From CAIKMD01 sp963803265 (GTDB lineage Bacteria > Pseudomonadota > Alphaproteobacteria > ATCC43930 > CGMCC-115725): a stretch of DNA of 64,000 bases. The notes beneath the pieces were generated by a model. That model saw nothing but the letters and a program-made list of their open reading frames with translations. It ran no database searches and was not told the origin of the DNA. Location of the stretch: contig CAWDLZ010000020.1 of NCBI GenBank assembly GCA_963803265.1, forward strand, positions 264,704-328,703, read 5' to 3'. Made by a program: the position numbers and the translations under genes. This document shows, in pieces, positions 37,300-46,678 of this stretch (its first letter is position 1; each line of letters opens with the position of its first letter).

Positions 37300-39015
37300 A
37301 TGGCGCCACGCTACGACATGCTCATGGAGCGCAACACCGGCATCCCGATGCGCGACGGCGCGATCCTGCGCGGCGACGTCTTCCGCCCCAAGGCCGAGGG
37401 AAGATTTCCCGTCGCTCATGACCTTCGGGCCTTACGGCAAGGACGTGCCGCTCAAGGAATTCATGGCGGAAGCCTGGGACGCGATCGAGAAAGTCTATCC
37501 CGAGATTCTAGCCCATTCCTCGTGCCGGCATCTGGTGTGGGAAACGCCCGATCCCGAGGTTTGGGTTCCCGATGGCTATATCATCATCCGCGTCGATGCG
37601 CGCGGCTGCGGCAAGTCGCCGGGCCGGCTCGCGCCCAACTCGCCGGAGGAATTCCGCGACTTCTACGACGCGATCGAATGGGCGGGCGCGCAGCCCTGGT
37701 GCAGCGGCAAGGTCGGGCTTACCGGCATTTCCTATCATGCGGCGGGCCAGTGGCGCGTCGCGTCGCTGAAGCCGCCGCATCTCGCCGCGTTGTGCCCGTG
37801 GATGGGCACCTACGATTTCTTCCGCGACCGCACCCGCCAGGACGGCATCTTCGGCAGCGGCTTCATCAATCGTTGGTGGACGCGGAGCGTGCGTCAGGAA
37901 CCAGCACGGCAATCCCGAATCGCCCTATCACGACCTCTATACCGGCGGGCGCACGACCGGAGAGCTGAAGCTCGCGCCGGCCGAGCTCGCCGCCAACCGC
38001 GCGGATTATGTCGGCGAGATCCTGGCGCATCCGCTCAACGATTCCTTCTATCGGGATCGCACGCCCGATCTCGCCAGAATCGACCATCCGATCCTGGTGG
38101 TGGCGAATTGGGGCGGCTTGGCGCTTCACCTGCGCGGCACGATCGGCGGCTATATGGGCGTCTCCAGCCCGAGAAAATGGCTCAAGATTCAGAGCGGCTC
38201 CTATATCCACACCTATTTCCAGCCGCACAACGTGGCGCTGCAGAAGCGCTTCTTCGACCGCTACCTGAAGGACATCGACAATGGCTGGGAGAAGGAGCCC
38301 AAGGTCGAGCTGTCGATCCGCGGCCCCGGCGATACGGTGCGGCGGCAGGCCACGGCGCCGGAATGGCCGCTGCCAGAAACCCAATGGACGAAATTCTATC
38401 TCGACGCGGCGGGCAAGACGCTTGGCCCAGCGCCGGCGGCGGCGCCCGCTAGCGCCGCCTATCCCGCGCTGAGCCCGGGAGTCACCTTCAGAACGGCGCC
38501 CTTCGCGCGCGACACCGAGATCGCGGGCCCCGCCAAGGCGGCGCTCTTCGTCTCATCGAGCACCGAGGATACGGATATCTTCGCGACGCTGTGCGCCTTC
38601 GATCCGGCGGGCAAGGAGATGACCTTCCGCACCGGCGGCGAGCCCCAGGCGCCGGCGAGCCAAGGCTGGCTTCGGGTGTCGCAGCGCAAGCTCGATGAGG
38701 CGCGCTCGAAGCCCTATCTGCCGTTTCATCCGCACGACCAGCGCCAGCCCTTGACCCCGGGCGAGGTTTACGAGGCCGAGGTCGAGATTTGGCCGTTGAG
38801 TTCTCTATCTGCCGGCGGGCGCGACGCTCAGCCTCACCATTCAGGGCAAGGATTTCGAGCGCGCCGGCGCGACCGGGGCGACGAAGGGCGTCGGCTGGAT
38901 GTATCACGACGATCCGACCGACCGGCCGCCGGCGATCTTCGGCGGCACGCAGACGATCCACACCGGCGGCGGCAGGGACGCCTATCTGCTGCTGCCCGTG
39001 CTTCCCGCGCGGTAG
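37300..39015 (+). CDS. CocE/NonD family hydrolase (X-Pro dipeptidyl-peptidase S15 type), three frameshifts
   Basis: Homology continues through three reading frames: MAPRYDMLMERNTGIPMRDG, then from about 37415 FGPYGKDVPLKEFM, from 37898 NQHGNPESPYHDLYTGG, and from 38799 LYLPAGATLSLTIQGK to the stop at 39013-39015. Each change is a net +1. The serine nucleophile is in GLTGISYHAAGQW, the alpha/beta-hydrolase elbow, and a C-terminal jelly-roll domain (about 330-570) is typical of CocE/NonD. It hydrolyses esters or amides. About 571 aa once repaired. As written only the first 40 residues would be made in the right frame. Start ATG 37300 follows GAGGAAACC. Confidence 0.85.
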
Positions 39016-39025
39016 GCGGGGAAAT

Positions 39026-40444
39026 TCAGACGATGGCGCCCGCCGGCATCCGCTGCCGGCACGGCTGCGCCCCGGCGGGCGTGGCCGCGCCCGCGACGCG
39101 AATGCAGTTACGGCCGCCGTTCTTGGCCGCATAGAGCGCCTCGTCGGCGCGCTGCAACAGGCTCTCGGGCGTCTCCTCGACGTCGCGGGTCACGGCGACG
39201 CCGATGCTGATCGTGACCGGCACCGCGGACTCGCCGACCTCGATCGGCTTGTCGCCGATGACGGCGCGCAGGCGCTCGGCGACGACGAGCGCGACCTGCA
39301 GCGGCGTCTCGGGCAGCACGACGACGAATTCCTCGCCGCCATAGCGCGCGACCAGGTCGAAGCCGCGGACATGGCGCGAGACGCGGCTCGTCACTTCCTT
39401 GAGCACGGCGTCGCCGGCGGCATGGCCGTGGGTATCGTTGACCCGCTTGAACCAGTCGATGTCGAAAATCAGCAGCGCCGGCCCCATGGCGCCCTCGGCG
39501 ACCCGGGTCAGCAGCCCATCGAGATGCGCCGATAGGTAGCGCCGGTTGTAAAGCCCGGTGAGGCTGTCTGTCAGCGCCAGGGCGAGACTCTTTTGATAAT
39601 TCTCGTGCAGCCGGTCCTGCAGCCGCTTGCGGCGGATCTGGGTGCGGGCGCGGGCGATCAATTCGTTGCGGTCGAGCGGGCGCACGAGATAATCGGTGGC
39701 GCCGAGATCGAGCCCCTTGGCGAGGCGCGCCAGCTCGTCCGGATCGGCGATCAGGAGGATCGGCACCAGCCGGCTCGCCTCGTTGGCGCGCAACTGCGAG
39801 ACGACGCGCAGCGCGTCGACCTTGGCCGACATGCTGAGGATCACGAGCTCGATCGTGGCATCGCAAGCGGCGACGAGCTCTTCGGGCGTCGCCGGACGCA
39901 CGGTCTCGCTCGCCAGAGGCGCCAGCATCTCGGCGATGCGCGCGCCGGCAAAAGCATTCTCCTCCCACAGCAGCACGCGGGCCGGCGCGGTATTCTCCTG
40001 CAGCGGGTCCTTGTCGAACAGCGAGTTGAACCGCCCGTAAACGTCTTCCCGGTGGCGCCATTCCTCCATCATGCGCCGCAAGCGGACGAGCGAGCGGACG
40101 CGGGCGAAGAGCGCAATGTCGTTCACCGGCTTGGTGAGAAAGTCGTCGGCGCCGGCCTCGAGCCCGCGCACGCGGTCGCTGAGCTCGCTGAGGGCCGTCA
40201 CCATCACCACCGGAATATCGGCCGTCTGGGGGTTGCTCTTGAGGCGCCGGCAGGTCTCGTACCCGTCCATGCGCGGCATCATCACGTCGAGGAGGACGAG
40301 ATCGGGATGCTCGCGCTGCGCGATCTCGATCGCGGCGATGCCGTCATTGGCGGTCAGGACATGGAAGTATTCGCTCGAGAGCTTGGCCTCGAGCAGCTTC
40401 ACGTTGACGTCAACGTCATCGACAACGAGGATTCGGGCGGACAT
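39026..40444 (-). CDS. pleD: Response regulator with GGDEF domain, PleD
   Basis: A 472-residue PleD: REC1 (1-120), a degenerate REC2 (about 150-280) and GGDEF (about 290-450). Phospho-acceptor Asp53 (LVLLDVMMP) is in REC1; in REC2 the equivalent site reads LVILSMSA, so it cannot be phosphorylated. The active site is GGEEF and the allosteric I-site RGFD sits before it, allowing product inhibition by c-di-GMP. In Caulobacter PleD drives polar development; here it lies 38 bp behind divK. The Pro/Ala-rich tail after GGRNCIRV is longer than usual. Confidence 0.96.
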   Translation of the reverse strand: MSARILVVDDVDVNVKLLEAKLSSEYFHVLTANDGIAAIEIAQREHPDLVLLDVMMPRMDGYETCRRLKSNPQTADIPVVMVTALSELSDRVRGLEAGADDFLTKPVNDIALFARVRSLVRLRRMMEEWRHREDVYGRFNSLFDKDPLQENTAPARVLLWEENAFAGARIAEMLAPLASETVRPATPEELVAACDATIELVILSMSAKVDALRVVSQLRANEASRLVPILLIADPDELARLAKGLDLGATDYLVRPLDRNELIARARTQIRRKRLQDRLHENYQKSLALALTDSLTGLYNRRYLSAHLDGLLTRVAEGAMGPALLIFDIDWFKRVNDTHGHAAGDAVLKEVTSRVSRHVRGFDLVARYGGEEFVVVLPETPLQVALVVAERLRAVIGDKPIEVGESAVPVTISIGVAVTRDVEETPESLLQRADEALYAAKNGGRNCIRVAGAATPAGAQPCRQRMPAGAIV

Positions 40445-40482
40445 GGTTCAGGATTCGCTCTGATCTCGCGCTGGGGTTGCTC

Positions 40483-40848
40483 TCAGGCACAGAATCGCGC
40501 GACCGTCTGGAGAAAATTCGCGACCGAGATCGGCTTGGCGATATAGGCCTCGCAGCCGCCCTCGCGGATCTTCTCCTCGTCGCCCCTCATCGCGAAGGCG
40601 GTCACCGCGATGATCGGAATCGTCTTCAGATCGTCGTCCTCCTTGATCCACTTCGTCACTTCGAGGCCGGAAACCTCGGGCAACTGAATGTCCATGAGAA
40701 TAAGATCGGGACGGTGCAGACGCGCGAGGTGGAGCGCCTCCATGCCGTCCTTGGTCTGCAAGATGTCGTAGCCATGCGCTTCGAGGAGATCATGAAAGAG
40801 CTTCATGTTCAGGTCGTTGTCCTCGACGATGAGAACCCGCTTGGTCAT
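40483..40848 (-). CDS. divK: Single-domain response regulator DivK
   Basis: A 121-residue receiver, MTKRVLIVEDNDLNMKLFHD, with Asp53 (LILMDIQLPEVSG), Thr (VTAFAM) and Lys (AKPISV). This matches DivK in length and sequence. It controls the cell-cycle kinases DivJ/PleC/DivL. ATG 40848 is chosen because it puts the phospho-Asp at 53 as in Caulobacter and AAGGA lies 7 nt upstream; ATG 40851 would add one Met. divK-pleD order is the same as in Caulobacter. Confidence 0.96.
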   Translation of the reverse strand: MTKRVLIVEDNDLNMKLFHDLLEAHGYDILQTKDGMEALHLARLHRPDLILMDIQLPEVSGLEVTKWIKEDDDLKTIPIIAVTAFAMRGDEEKIREGGCEAYIAKPISVANFLQTVARFCA

Positions 40849-41006
40849 CATGCGATCCTTCCTGGCCGCGAAGCCTCAATGCTCGGCGGCACGCGATGTT
40901 AGGCGCGCAACCGTTAAAAGAGCATCCACGAGGCCGACACTTTCGCCGCACCGCGCGGCCGTCAGCTATAGGTTAAACTACGTTAACAATTGCTGAACGG
41001 CGGCCC

Positions 41007-41915
41007 ATGCGCATCGGCATCGATATCGGCGGCACCAAGATCGAGGCGGCGGCGCTCGCGCGCGACGGCACGATCCGGTTGCGCCGGCGCATCGCCACGC
41101 CCCAGGGCGACTATGCGGGAATCCTGGCCTCGGTCAAAGCCCTGATCGAGGAGGTCGAGGCCGAGCTGGGGCCCGCCGCGAGCGTCGGGGTCGCCCATCC
41201 GGGCACGGTGTCGCCCCGGACCGGCCTGGTGAAGAACGCCAACTCGACCTGCCTGATCGGGCGGCCGCTCGACCGCGACCTCGCGGCGGCGCTGGGCCGT
41301 CCGGTGCGGCTCGCCAACGACGCCAATTGCTTCGCCTTGAGCGAGGCGACCGACGGGGCGGCGCAGGGTGCCGAGGCGGCGTTCGGCGTTATCCTCGGCA
41401 CCGGGGTCGGCGGCGGAATTGTCGTCGCGGGACGCCTCCTGATCGGGGTCAACGCGATTGCCGGCGAGTGGGGCCATTCGCCCCTGCCCTGGCCGCGCGA
41501 CGACGAGCGCCCCGGCCCGCTCTGCTATTGCGGCCAGCATGGCTGCATCGAGACGTTCCTATCAGGACCGGGCCTAGCCCGCGACCACCGCGCCATCACC
41601 GGCGAGGATGCCGAGCCGCGTCGCATCGCGATGAGGGCCGCCCAGGGCGACCCGGCTGCCGGCCGCACGCTCGAGCGCTATCTCGACCGGCTGGCGCGGA
41701 GCTTGGCCACGGTCATCAACCTGCTCGACCCCGAGATCATCGTGCTGGGCGGCGGGCTCGGGCAAATCGACGCGATTTATCGCGCAGTGCCGCGGCTTTG
41801 GGGCGCTTACGCATTCTCCGATTCGGTCGCCACGAAACTCGTGCCGCCGCGCTGGGGCGATGCCAGCGGCGCGCGCGGCGCCGCCTGGCTGTGGCCGCCC
41901 GAGCCGGAGTCCTGA
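41007..41915 (+). CDS. ROK family sugar kinase (fructokinase/N-acetylglucosamine kinase-like)
   Basis: A 302-residue ROK kinase. ATP phosphate loop DIGGTKIEAAAL (5-16), GTGVGGGIVV, the sugar-binding EWGHSPLPW near 152-160, and the zinc motif CYCGQHGCIE near 173-182 are complete. It phosphorylates a hexose or amino-sugar; substrate not certain. Divergent from divK. Confidence 0.92.
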   Translation: MRIGIDIGGTKIEAAALARDGTIRLRRRIATPQGDYAGILASVKALIEEVEAELGPAASVGVAHPGTVSPRTGLVKNANSTCLIGRPLDRDLAAALGRPVRLANDANCFALSEATDGAAQGAEAAFGVILGTGVGGGIVVAGRLLIGVNAIAGEWGHSPLPWPRDDERPGPLCYCGQHGCIETFLSGPGLARDHRAITGEDAEPRRIAMRAAQGDPAAGRTLERYLDRLARSLATVINLLDPEIIVLGGGLGQIDAIYRAVPRLWGAYAFSDSVATKLVPPRWGDASGARGAAWLWPPEPES

Positions 41916-41919
41916 CGGC

Positions 41920-42741
41920 TCAGCAGCTCGGCTTGGCGAGCGGCTCGATCTCGTCGAGCTTGGCGCGCAGCACATAGTCGCCGTAATCGAGCGACATGTC
42001 CTGCGAGACGCCATTGTCCAGAAGGCGCATGCTCAACTGGTAATCGGGCATATCCGCATCGGACTTGTCCGCATCGGCGGCAAAGAAGGCGAGGCTCATG
42101 CGCCAGGACGGCCGCTGCAGCAGCGGGCTGTCGAGCGGCTTTTCGGGATGCGGATCGGGCTGGAGCTCGGGGCCGATGACGGCGGTGATCTGCCCGGCGT
42201 TTTCCACCGCCGCGCCGTCGAAGATCTTGCGTGCGACGAACTGATCGCCGGCCTGGGCGCGCTCGATCAGCACCAGCGTATGCGCGGTCGGAAACAACAC
42301 GCCCGGAGCGAGCGTCAGCGTGGTTTGCTCGGGCTTGTCGAAGATCGCGACGCCACCCTTGTCCTTGCCGTCGAGATGGGCCTCGCCGTGGATATCGTCC
42401 TCGACCTCGCCGTTGCGCACGCGCCGCTCGTTGTAGCGATAGCGCAGCCCGTCCTTCGATTCCCAGGTCACCAGCGTCGAATTGACCTCGACATCGCCGT
42501 CCTCGGCATAGGCAAGACGCAGTTGGAAGCGCTGCTCCACGGTCCAGCCATCGCAGGCCTCGCCCCATTCGTAATACATGCCGCCGGATGCGCCGGCGAC
42601 GCCGCTCGAGCTCTTGGCGCTGTCGAGGGTGAGGCTGTAGAGCGCGCGATGCGGCGAGATGTCCACCGCCAAAGCGGGCGGCGCCGCCAAAACCAGCACC
42701 GCCACGCCAACAGCCAGGGGATGGCCCGGACGATGCCTCAT
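41920..42741 (-). CDS. EipB-like envelope protein (DUF1849)
   Basis: A 273-residue periplasmic protein with a signal peptide (MRHRPGHPLAVGVAVLVLAA, cleavage near ALA-V). The mature part HRALYSLTLDSAKSSSGVAG, ACDGWTVEQRFQLRL and the terminal KPSC hold two Cys that form a disulfide in EipB. EipB maintains the cell envelope in Brucella. Convergent with the ROK kinase, 5 bp apart. Confidence 0.88.
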   Translation of the reverse strand: MRHRPGHPLAVGVAVLVLAAPPALAVDISPHRALYSLTLDSAKSSSGVAGASGGMYYEWGEACDGWTVEQRFQLRLAYAEDGDVEVNSTLVTWESKDGLRYRYNERRVRNGEVEDDIHGEAHLDGKDKGGVAIFDKPEQTTLTLAPGVLFPTAHTLVLIERAQAGDQFVARKIFDGAAVENAGQITAVIGPELQPDPHPEKPLDSPLLQRPSWRMSLAFFAADADKSDADMPDYQLSMRLLDNGVSQDMSLDYGDYVLRAKLDEIEPLAKPSC

Positions 42742-42971
42742 GTTACCGATCTCCGAACCACGCGCCGGTTCACCTCGCTTGACGGACGCCGACAGTATGT
42801 CACGCTTCCCGCGCTTGCGATAGCGCAGCAGGACCGGTCGCGGCAAGCTCTGCCGAAAGGGAAAATTTTTCCCCAGGACGGACCGAGAAATGCCGCGGTT
42901 CAGGCCGATTTTCCTGGCATGGGCTTTGCGAGACCGCCTCCGACGCCATTACTGCGAGGGATGCCGCCGCC

Positions 42972-43643
42972 ATGCCTGTTGCCGCGAACGATCGACGCGA
43001 GGCCGAAGACGTGCTTGCCGCGCCGGCGCCGCGCCGCCAAGGCAAGCTCATCCGGCTGATTCCGCTGGCTCCGGTCAAGCAGCCGGCGCTGCTCGACTGG
43101 GCGCGCGCGATCGCGGCGGAAGCCGATCGGCGCGTCGCCGAGCTCGAGGCGCGCCTCAGCTTTCTCGAAGGGCAAATCGTCACCGACGAACTGACCGGCC
43201 TGCTCAACCGGCGCGGCTTCATCAATGCCTTCGCGCGCGCCAACGCCGCCGCGGGCCGCCGCGGGCCCGCCGGCGTGGTGATCGTGTGCGATCTCGACGG
43301 CTTCAAGACCGTGAACGACCTCTTGGGCCATGCCCGGGGCGACGAATTGCTGCGCCAGCTCGGCGGTCTGCTACGCCGGAAGACGCGCAAGATGGACGCG
43401 GCCGCCCGGATCGGCGGCGATGAATTCGCGCTCCTCCTCATCGGCGCCTCGCCGGCCACGGCCAAGCGCAAGTGCCAAGGCCTCGCGCGCTCGATCGAAA
43501 CGCTCGGATTGAGCGCCAGTTTCGGATTTACCGCCTTCGACGGCGGCGCCGACGACAACTCCGTGCTGCATCGCGCCGACATGGCGATGTACGAGGAAAA
43601 GCGCCGCAACGCCGGCGTGGCGCGCCTGCCCGTCCGACGCTGA
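42972..43643 (+). CDS. GGDEF-domain protein, diguanylate cyclase
   Basis: A 223-residue cytosolic protein: a short basic N-terminus, a coiled-coil segment (about 45-65, RVAELEARLSFLEGQIV) and a GGDEF domain (about 70-215). The active site is GGDEF and the inhibitory site RKMD lies at the right distance. There is no sensor or membrane domain, so control may come through the coiled coil. Second c-di-GMP enzyme within 4 kb of pleD. Its stop is next to that of aspS, in convergent orientation. Confidence 0.92.
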   Translation: MPVAANDRREAEDVLAAPAPRRQGKLIRLIPLAPVKQPALLDWARAIAAEADRRVAELEARLSFLEGQIVTDELTGLLNRRGFINAFARANAAAGRRGPAGVVIVCDLDGFKTVNDLLGHARGDELLRQLGGLLRRKTRKMDAAARIGGDEFALLLIGASPATAKRKCQGLARSIETLGLSASFGFTAFDGGADDNSVLHRADMAMYEEKRRNAGVARLPVRR

Positions 43644-45434
43644 TCAGCCTTTGGGTTTCGCTTCCGTGGGCAGCGCGAGCCGGATGTGAAGCTCGCGCAG
43701 GCGCTCGGGCGCGACCGGCGCCGGCGCCTGCATCAGCAGGTCCTGCGCCTGCTGGTTCATCGGGAACGCGACGACCTCGCGGATATTGGGCGTATCGGCC
43801 AGCAGCATCACGATGCGGTCGATTCCGGGCGCCGAGCCGCCATGGGGCGGCGCGCCGAATTTGAACGCCGCCAACATGCCGCCGAAGCGCGCCTCGACCT
43901 CGGCCGCGCTGTAACCCGCGATCTCGAAAGCCCGGTACATGATCTCGGGCTTGTGGTTGCGGATCGCCCCCGAGCTCAGCTCGACGCCGTTGCACACGAT
44001 GTCGTACTGGTAGGCGTTGATCGCGAGCGGGTCCTTCGTGTTGAGCGCCTCGAGCCCGCCTTGCGGCATCGAGAACGGGTTGTGGCTGAATACGATTCTC
44101 TTCGACTCCTCGTCGAATTCGTACATCGGGAAATCGGTCACCCAGCAAAACGCGAAGACGCCGGATTGCGCGAGCTTCAACTCGTCGCCGATCTTAAGCC
44201 GCGCCGCGGCGGCGAAGAGCCGGAACGTCTTCGGGTCGCCGCAGACGAAGAACACGGCATCGCTGTCCTGGAGCTGCAACGCCGTCCGCAGCGCCTCGGT
44301 GCGCTCCGGCCCGAGATTGCGCGCGATCGGGCCGGCGCCCTCGCCGTCGCGGAAGAAGATGTAGCCGAGACCGGGCTGGCCCTCGCCCTGCGCCCAGGAA
44401 TTCATCCGGTCGCAGAAAGCGCGGTTGCCGCCCGTGGGCGCCGGGATGGCCCAGACCCGAACCTTCTCGTCGGCCTCGATCTGGCCGGCGAAAATCTTGA
44501 AGCCCGAGCCGCGGAAGGTCTCGGTGGCGTCGCTCATCGCGATCGGATTGCGGAGATCGGGCTTGTCGGTGCCGTATTTGGCGAGCGCCTCGGCATAGGG
44601 GATGCGCGGGAACGGCGTCTTCGTCACGGCGCGGCCGCGCCCGAATTCCTCGAAGACGCCGGCGATCACCGGCTCGATCGCCGCGAACACGTCTTCTTGG
44701 GTCACGAACGACATCTCGAAATCGAGCTGATAGAACTCGCCCGGCGAGCGGTCGGCGCGGCTCGCTTCGTCGCGAAAGCAGGGCGCGATCTGGAAATAGC
44801 GGTCGAACCCCGCCACCATCAAAAGCTGCTTGAATTGCTGCGGCGCCTGCGGGAGCGCGTAGAAGGTCCCGGGATGGAGCCGGCTCGGCACCAGATAATC
44901 GCGGGCGCCCTCGGGCGAGGAGGCGGTCAGGATCGGGGTTTGGAACTCGATGAAGCCCTGCTCGATCATGCGGCGCCGGATCGAGGCGATCACCGCCGAG
45001 CGCATCACGATGTTGGCGTGGACGCTCTCGCGCCGGAGATCGAGGAAGCGATAGCGCAGGCGCATGTCTTCCGGATAATCCGCCTCGGTATTGACCGGGA
45101 ACGGCAAGGCCTCGGCCTCGGACAAGACCTCGAGCGCCTTGATCTGCAGCTCGACCTCGCCGGTCGGGAGCTTCGGATTGACGGTCTCGGCCGAGCGCGC
45201 GACGACGGCGCCGAGGACCGTGACCACGCTTTCGAGGCGCAGCGCGTCGACCGCTGCAAAAAGCGGCGAGGACACGTCGATGACGCATTGCGTGACGCCG
45301 TAATGGTCGCGCAAATCGACGAAGAGGAGTTGGCCGTGGTCGCGCTTGCGATGGACCCAGCCGGCGAGGCGGGCGTCCGATCCGGTGGCGGCGAGGCGGA
45401 GCGCGCCGCAAGTCGTGGTTCGGTAGGCATGCAT
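43644..45434 (-). CDS. aspS: Aspartyl-tRNA synthetase
   Basis: A 596-residue class II synthetase of bacterial type. OB-fold at the N-terminus (GWVHRKRDHGQLLFVDLRD, about 25-43), motif 2 (FRDEASRADRSPGEFYQLDF, near 216-235), motif 3 (GAPPHGGSAPGIDRIVMLL) and the bacterial GAD insertion in the middle. ATG 45434 (MHAYRTTTCG) is used. It charges tRNA-Asp; no gatCAB genes are in view to judge if it also acts on tRNA-Asn. Divergent from rnd by 64 bp. Confidence 0.98.
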   Translation of the reverse strand: MHAYRTTTCGALRLAATGSDARLAGWVHRKRDHGQLLFVDLRDHYGVTQCVIDVSSPLFAAVDALRLESVVTVLGAVVARSAETVNPKLPTGEVELQIKALEVLSEAEALPFPVNTEADYPEDMRLRYRFLDLRRESVHANIVMRSAVIASIRRRMIEQGFIEFQTPILTASSPEGARDYLVPSRLHPGTFYALPQAPQQFKQLLMVAGFDRYFQIAPCFRDEASRADRSPGEFYQLDFEMSFVTQEDVFAAIEPVIAGVFEEFGRGRAVTKTPFPRIPYAEALAKYGTDKPDLRNPIAMSDATETFRGSGFKIFAGQIEADEKVRVWAIPAPTGGNRAFCDRMNSWAQGEGQPGLGYIFFRDGEGAGPIARNLGPERTEALRTALQLQDSDAVFFVCGDPKTFRLFAAAARLKIGDELKLAQSGVFAFCWVTDFPMYEFDEESKRIVFSHNPFSMPQGGLEALNTKDPLAINAYQYDIVCNGVELSSGAIRNHKPEIMYRAFEIAGYSAAEVEARFGGMLAAFKFGAPPHGGSAPGIDRIVMLLADTPNIREVVAFPMNQQAQDLLMQAPAPVAPERLRELHIRLALPTEAKPKG

Positions 45435-45463
45435 GGCCGACAAAAGCGGGGAGGAACGACACT

Positions 45464-45492
45464 TTGTCAAGCGGCCAGCCTCGGTGTATAGC
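45464..45492 (+). promoter_or_regulatory. Predicted promoter of rnd
   Basis: TTGTCA (45464-45469), a 17-nt spacer and TATAGC (45487-45492). The -10 box ends only 6 bp before the rnd ATG at 45499, so the transcript would start at or beside the start codon. Confidence 0.5.
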
Positions 45493-45498
45493 ACCGGC

Positions 45499-46677
45499 AT
45501 GACTCTCATCGCCGATTCCGACGCGCTGGCCGCGTTCTGCCGACGCCAGGCGAAAGCCGGCTTCGTCACCGTCGACACCGAATTCATGCGCGATCGCACG
45601 TTCTGGCCGATCCTGTGCCTGGTGCAGATCGCCGGCCCCGACGAGGCCGCCGCGATCGATCCGATGGCCGCCGGCATCGATTTGACGCCGCTCTTTGCCC
45701 TGATGGCCGATGCCGATGTCCTCAAGGTCTTCCACGCCGCCCGCCAGGACATCGAGATTTTCGTCAATCTGACCGGCGCGGTGCCGACGCCGCTGTTCGA
45801 CACCCAGGTCGCGGCGATGGTCTGCGGCTTTGGCGAATCGGCGAGCTACGAGACGCTGGCGAGCCGGCTCGCCGGCGCGCAGATCGACAAATCCTCACGC
45901 TTCACCGATTGGGCGCACCGCCCCTTGACCGAGCGCCAGCTCCATTATGCGCTCGCCGATGTCGTGCCGCTCCGCACCGTCTATGACAAGCTCAGCCGAC
46001 GCCTGCACGCCACCGGCCGGGCGTCGTGGCTCGATGAAGAGATGGCCGGGCTGACCGATGCCGAGACCTATCGGCTCGATCCGGCCCTCGCCTGGCGCCG
46101 GCTGAAGCTGCGCTCCCAGAACCGCAAGCTGCTCGCCCTCGCTTATGAGCTTGCCGCCTGGCGCGAGGCGACGGCGCAGCAGCGCGATCTGCCGCGCAGC
46201 CGCGTGCTGCGCGACGAGTCGCTCCTCGAGATTGCCGCCCATGCGCCGCGCAGCGCGGCCGAGCTGGCGCGCTCGCGGGGCCTCGGCAAGGGCTTCGCCG
46301 AAGGCAAGTTCGGCACCGAGATCCTGGCCGTGATCGAGCGCGTGCTCGCCACGCCCGAGAGCCGGTATCCCGTGCCGCCGCCGCGCCGCGAGCCGCCGCC
46401 CGGGATCGGTCCGCTGGTCGAGCTGTTGCGCGTGCTGTTGAAGCTGCGCGCCGAGGAAAACGATGTCGCCCCGCGCCTCATCGCCGATGCCGAGGATCTG
46501 GAGCTGCTGGCCGGCGACGATCGCGCCGTCGTCAAGGCGCTATCGGGGTGGCGCGGCGAAATCTACGGCCGCGACGCGCTCGACCTGAAGCATGGCAAGC
46601 TCGCGCTCACGGCCCAGGGCAAGCAAATCGAGCTCGTGCGGCTCGACGCTCCGCCCTCGCAGGCGGCGGCGCAGTGA
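45499..46677 (+). CDS. rnd: Ribonuclease D
   Basis: A 392-residue 3'-5' exoribonuclease. DEDDy residues: Asp and Glu in VDTEFMRDRTF (25-35), Asp in FHAARQDIEIF (near 98-100) and Tyr/Asp in HYALADVVPL (near 154-163). An HRDC domain follows (about 215-295). It trims tRNA and other structured RNA. ATG 45499 has no Shine-Dalgarno sequence. It is convergent with ppx by 1 bp. Confidence 0.96.
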   Translation: MTLIADSDALAAFCRRQAKAGFVTVDTEFMRDRTFWPILCLVQIAGPDEAAAIDPMAAGIDLTPLFALMADADVLKVFHAARQDIEIFVNLTGAVPTPLFDTQVAAMVCGFGESASYETLASRLAGAQIDKSSRFTDWAHRPLTERQLHYALADVVPLRTVYDKLSRRLHATGRASWLDEEMAGLTDAETYRLDPALAWRRLKLRSQNRKLLALAYELAAWREATAQQRDLPRSRVLRDESLLEIAAHAPRSAAELARSRGLGKGFAEGKFGTEILAVIERVLATPESRYPVPPPRREPPPGIGPLVELLRVLLKLRAEENDVAPRLIADAEDLELLAGDDRAVVKALSGWRGEIYGRDALDLKHGKLALTAQGKQIELVRLDAPPSQAAAQ

Positions 46678-46678
46678 A

